Shown: piece after piece, positions 14,584 to 16,495 of the stretch | How positions within the stretch are numbered: the stretch's first letter is position 1 | How the letters are laid out: the number at the start of each line of letters is the position of its first letter | DNA from: UBA6049 sp965662345 | GTDB taxonomy: Bacteria; Bacteroidota; Bacteroidia; Flavobacteriales_G; Salibacteraceae | NCBI GenBank assembly: GCA_965662345.1 | Contig: CBFIHE010000040.1 | Span: 1 to 16,495, forward strand | DNA length: 16,495 nt | Reading direction: 5' to 3' | Position numbers and translations under genes: made by a program | The notes under the pieces: generated by a model | The model's database searches: none | Seen by the model: the letters and a program-made list of their open reading frames with translations, nothing else | What the model was told of the DNA's origin: nothing

Positions 14584-15531
14584 ATGACCAACGAGACGAA
14601 AACCTTGGTGATTGGCGCCTTGGGACAAGTGGGCAGTGAGCTTACCGAACAGCTTCGTGCCAAGCATGGCAAGGAGAACATTATAGCTTCAGACATCCGC
14701 GAGCCAGAACATGATTCAGGTCCGTTTGAAATCATTGATGTGATGGATGCAGACCGCATCAAAACCGTTGTTGAAAAGCACAACGTTAAAGTGGTTTACA
14801 ACCTGGCGGCTTTACTTTCTGCCACCGCAGAGAAAAACCCCGCATTCGCGTGGGAACTCAACATGGCCGGTCATTTTAACGTGCTTAACCTTGCAAAAGA
14901 CGGACTTATTGATACGATTTTCTGGCCCAGCTCCATTGCGGTTTTTGGTCCTACAACGCCTAAAGAGAACACCCCGCAAGATTGCGTAATGGACCCCAAC
15001 ACGGTTTATGGCATCAGCAAACAAGCGGGTGAACGTTGGAATCAATATTACTTTGATAAATACGGAGTGGATGTTCGGTCACTTCGTTACCCTGGGCTCG
15101 TGGGTTATAAGGCGTTGCCGGGTGGCGGTACCACGGATTATGCGGTAGACATTTTTCACCAGGCGCTCAAAACCGGAAGCTACACCTCTTTCTTATCTGA
15201 GAACACGGCATTGCCGATGATTTTCTCGGGAGATGCCATTCGCGCTACCATAGAAATTATGGAAGCACCCAAAGAGGCGATTAACGTACGCTCGAGCTAC
15301 AACTTAGCGGGAATGAGCTTTACTCCGCAAGAACTGGCGAAGGCCATTCAAGCGGAAATGCCCGAGTTTCAAATCAACTACGAGCCTGATTTCAGACAAG
15401 CGATAGCCGATAGCTGGCCAAGTAGCATTGATGATTCAGCGGCTCGTGCCGATTGGAATTGGCAGCCGGAATACGATACTCCCGGACTGGTAAAGGTGAT
15501 GCTAGAAAACCTACGCGAAAAAGTGGCTTAA
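14584..15531 (+). CDS. tdh: L-threonine 3-dehydrogenase, SDR (epimerase-like) type
   Basis: This 315-residue extended SDR enzyme oxidises L-threonine to 2-amino-3-oxobutyrate with NAD, the first step of threonine breakdown to glycine and acetyl-CoA. It shows the nucleotide motif GALGQVGSE (11-19), D37 as the probable NAD-ribose acid, serines S116/S117 in WPSSIAVFG, and Y142 and K146 in VYGISK. The segments YPGLVGYKALPGGGTTDYAVD and LPMIFSGDAIRATIEIM are hallmarks of the short-chain threonine dehydrogenases known from Flavobacterium and Cupriavidus, which are unrelated to the zinc-dependent E. coli enzyme. Its stop codon directly abuts the ATG of the next gene. The 2-amino-3-oxobutyrate ligase is not in this window. 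Confidence 0.93.
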   Translation: MTNETKTLVIGALGQVGSELTEQLRAKHGKENIIASDIREPEHDSGPFEIIDVMDADRIKTVVEKHNVKVVYNLAALLSATAEKNPAFAWELNMAGHFNVLNLAKDGLIDTIFWPSSIAVFGPTTPKENTPQDCVMDPNTVYGISKQAGERWNQYYFDKYGVDVRSLRYPGLVGYKALPGGGTTDYAVDIFHQALKTGSYTSFLSENTALPMIFSGDAIRATIEIMEAPKEAINVRSSYNLAGMSFTPQELAKAIQAEMPEFQINYEPDFRQAIADSWPSSIDDSAARADWNWQPEYDTPGLVKVMLENLREKVA

Positions 15532-15996
15532 ATGCTGAGCAGAGAGGAACTCAAAGAATTGCGCACCGAGTTCTGGACGGCTTTCGGCAACCTCATGCGT
15601 CCGCATCAATCAGAAACGGGGTTTAATGTGCGCTGGACCAACTACCGCACGGGGGTAAAAGACCTTTTCTTTAGGCTGGATATGGACGGGAAAACCGCTA
15701 TCATCGCTATAGACTTTCAACATCCCGATGATGGCATAAGGCAGCTCTTCTGGGAGCAATTCATGGAGTACAAAACCTACTTTCACGATGTAACGGAAGG
15801 GGAATGGCAATATAGTGACCTGCTATTCACTAATGACGGCAGACCTTATGCGCGTGTGTTTCGCACACGTGAAAACGTAAGTCTGTACCGCAAAGAATCT
15901 TGGCCAGATGCCTTTGCTTTTCTCAAAGAAAACTTACTGGTACTCGATAGCTTTTGGAGCGATGTACGGTTAACGTTTATAGAACTATCGCGTTAG
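15532..15996 (+). CDS. DUF4268 domain protein
   Basis: This 154-residue soluble protein resembles the DUF4268 family of Bacteroidota: an N-terminal helix with a FWTAFG-type segment, an alternating beta region (VKDLFFRLDMDGKTAIIAIDF), then helices with WEQF and a C-terminal FWSDVRLTFIE. The fold may be nuclease-like, but I see no catalytic motif I would defend. Function unknown. The ATG follows the tdh stop with no gap, so translation is probably coupled. The stop overlaps the stop of the converging T9SS gene by 4 bp. Confidence 0.85.
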   Translation: MLSREELKELRTEFWTAFGNLMRPHQSETGFNVRWTNYRTGVKDLFFRLDMDGKTAIIAIDFQHPDDGIRQLFWEQFMEYKTYFHDVTEGEWQYSDLLFTNDGRPYARVFRTRENVSLYRKESWPDAFAFLKENLLVLDSFWSDVRLTFIELSR

Positions 15997-16495
15997 CGAA
16001 CAACCGCGCTTTTGGTGGTTTGTACCTCCCCTTCTCCACTGAACTTCAAAATGTAGACCCCTGCCGGTAATCCTTGACCGGGTACTTCATTTCGGCCTTC
16101 ATTCAGTGTTGCTCGGCTAACGCAAGTTCCGGAAAGATTGTAGATTTTGACTTCTCCTGGGGCGGGCGACTCAATCAACCAAGCCTCTTTCAGGGTCGAG
16201 AAATACGCGGCAAGCGGGGCTTCATTTAAAACACCATCGGCTATGCCCGTTTCTGTATTTGAACTATCTCTTGGCGCCCTGTACACTTCTAAGAAAAAGC
16301 GATTGGAGTAGGTCCCGATTTGCGAAACAGGAAAGGGATAGGTTTTGGCCACCTCCATGGAAATCACCTTGTTGGTTAGCGAGTCTATGAGTCGGAGTTC
16401 GTAATCTTCCGGCCAATTGGAAAAACGGTCTAAATCAATGCGATAGAGCCCGGTAACCCAAGCGTCTATACTGAGTGGAATGAGGAGGGTGCTGT
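15993..16495 (-). CDS. C-terminal part of a T9SS-secreted protein
   Basis: The minus-strand frame is open from the window edge to a stop at 15993-15995, giving 167 residues; the start lies beyond the window. The first part (to about residue 75) is a beta-sandwich-like segment of the kind found before sorting tails in large adhesins and repeat proteins (RLIDSLTNK ... YSNRFFLEVYR). The last 80 or so residues form a type A T9SS sorting domain: IYNLSGTCV, then LPAGVYILKFSG and a final basic strand. It is therefore predicted to cross the outer membrane by the Por system and be attached or released at the surface. The function of the missing part is unknown. Confidence 0.88.
   Translation of the reverse strand, partial: STLLIPLSIDAWVTGLYRIDLDRFSNWPEDYELRLIDSLTNKVISMEVAKTYPFPVSQIGTYSNRFFLEVYRAPRDSSNTETGIADGVLNEAPLAAYFSTLKEAWLIESPAPGEVKIYNLSGTCVSRATLNEGRNEVPGQGLPAGVYILKFSGEGEVQTTKSAVVR

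Noticed and set aside
14379..14783. A 134-codon minus-strand open frame spanning the dehydrogenase/tdh junction.
   Set aside because: It is antisense to two confidently assigned genes, with no family resemblance and no promoter.
1..16495. CRISPR array, integrase-linked attachment sites, insertion sequences, tRNA or rRNA genes.
   Set aside because: No regularly spaced repeats, transposase or integrase motifs, or cloverleaf structures were seen by eye on either strand. The only longer repeat is the two-copy element at 160 and 3847.

Overview
The window looks like chromosome from a Bacteroidota bacterium, most likely a flavobacterium. The evidence is a type IX secretion (T9SS) sorting tail at the right edge, PorT-like and patatin-BamA outer-membrane proteins, an RprX/RprY-like two-component pair, a short-chain-type threonine dehydrogenase, and several promoters of the Bacteroidota form TAnnTTTG. 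I see no rRNA, tRNA, CRISPR array, transposase or phage gene.

Layout. 1-144 is the 3' end of an unrecognised gene. 278-3801 is an aldehyde module: a DUF779 protein and an ExaC/AldB-like aldehyde dehydrogenase on the minus strand, with a divergent AraC-family regulator and a small membrane protein on the plus strand. Two near-identical direct repeats of about 52 bp (160-211 and 3847-3899) bracket this module. 3947-7979 (minus) reads 3-hydroxyanthranilate dioxygenase, then ACMS decarboxylase, then a patatin-BamA outer-membrane lipase. A divergent SDR gene lacking the YxxxK pair follows at 8048-8833. 8891-11859 (minus) is sensor kinase, response regulator and a small beta-barrel protein. 12257-13012 (plus) is an acidic exported protein whose signal peptide appears frame-disrupted. 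13093-14535 is an aminomuconate-semialdehyde-type dehydrogenase. Then come threonine 3-dehydrogenase, a DUF4268 protein and the C-terminus of a T9SS cargo protein.

Pathway. The dioxygenase, decarboxylase and second aldehyde dehydrogenase form three consecutive steps of tryptophan/kynurenine ring degradation: 3-hydroxyanthranilate to ACMS, to 2-aminomuconate semialdehyde, to 2-aminomuconate. Kynurenine monooxygenase, kynureninase and the aminomuconate deaminase are not in the window. The two-component locus lies between the parts of this pathway.

Most interesting spot. The roughly 380-bp gap between the sensor kinase and the acidic exported protein holds what looks like an undescribed small RNA gene on the minus strand (about 12053-11963). 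It has its own promoter, a 5' hairpin and a strong terminator hairpin. The gap also holds six TTAACA hexamers, four of them in two pairs of exactly 10-bp period, placed as expected for OmpR-type response-regulator sites. I infer that this response regulator may control itself, the small RNA and the exported protein.
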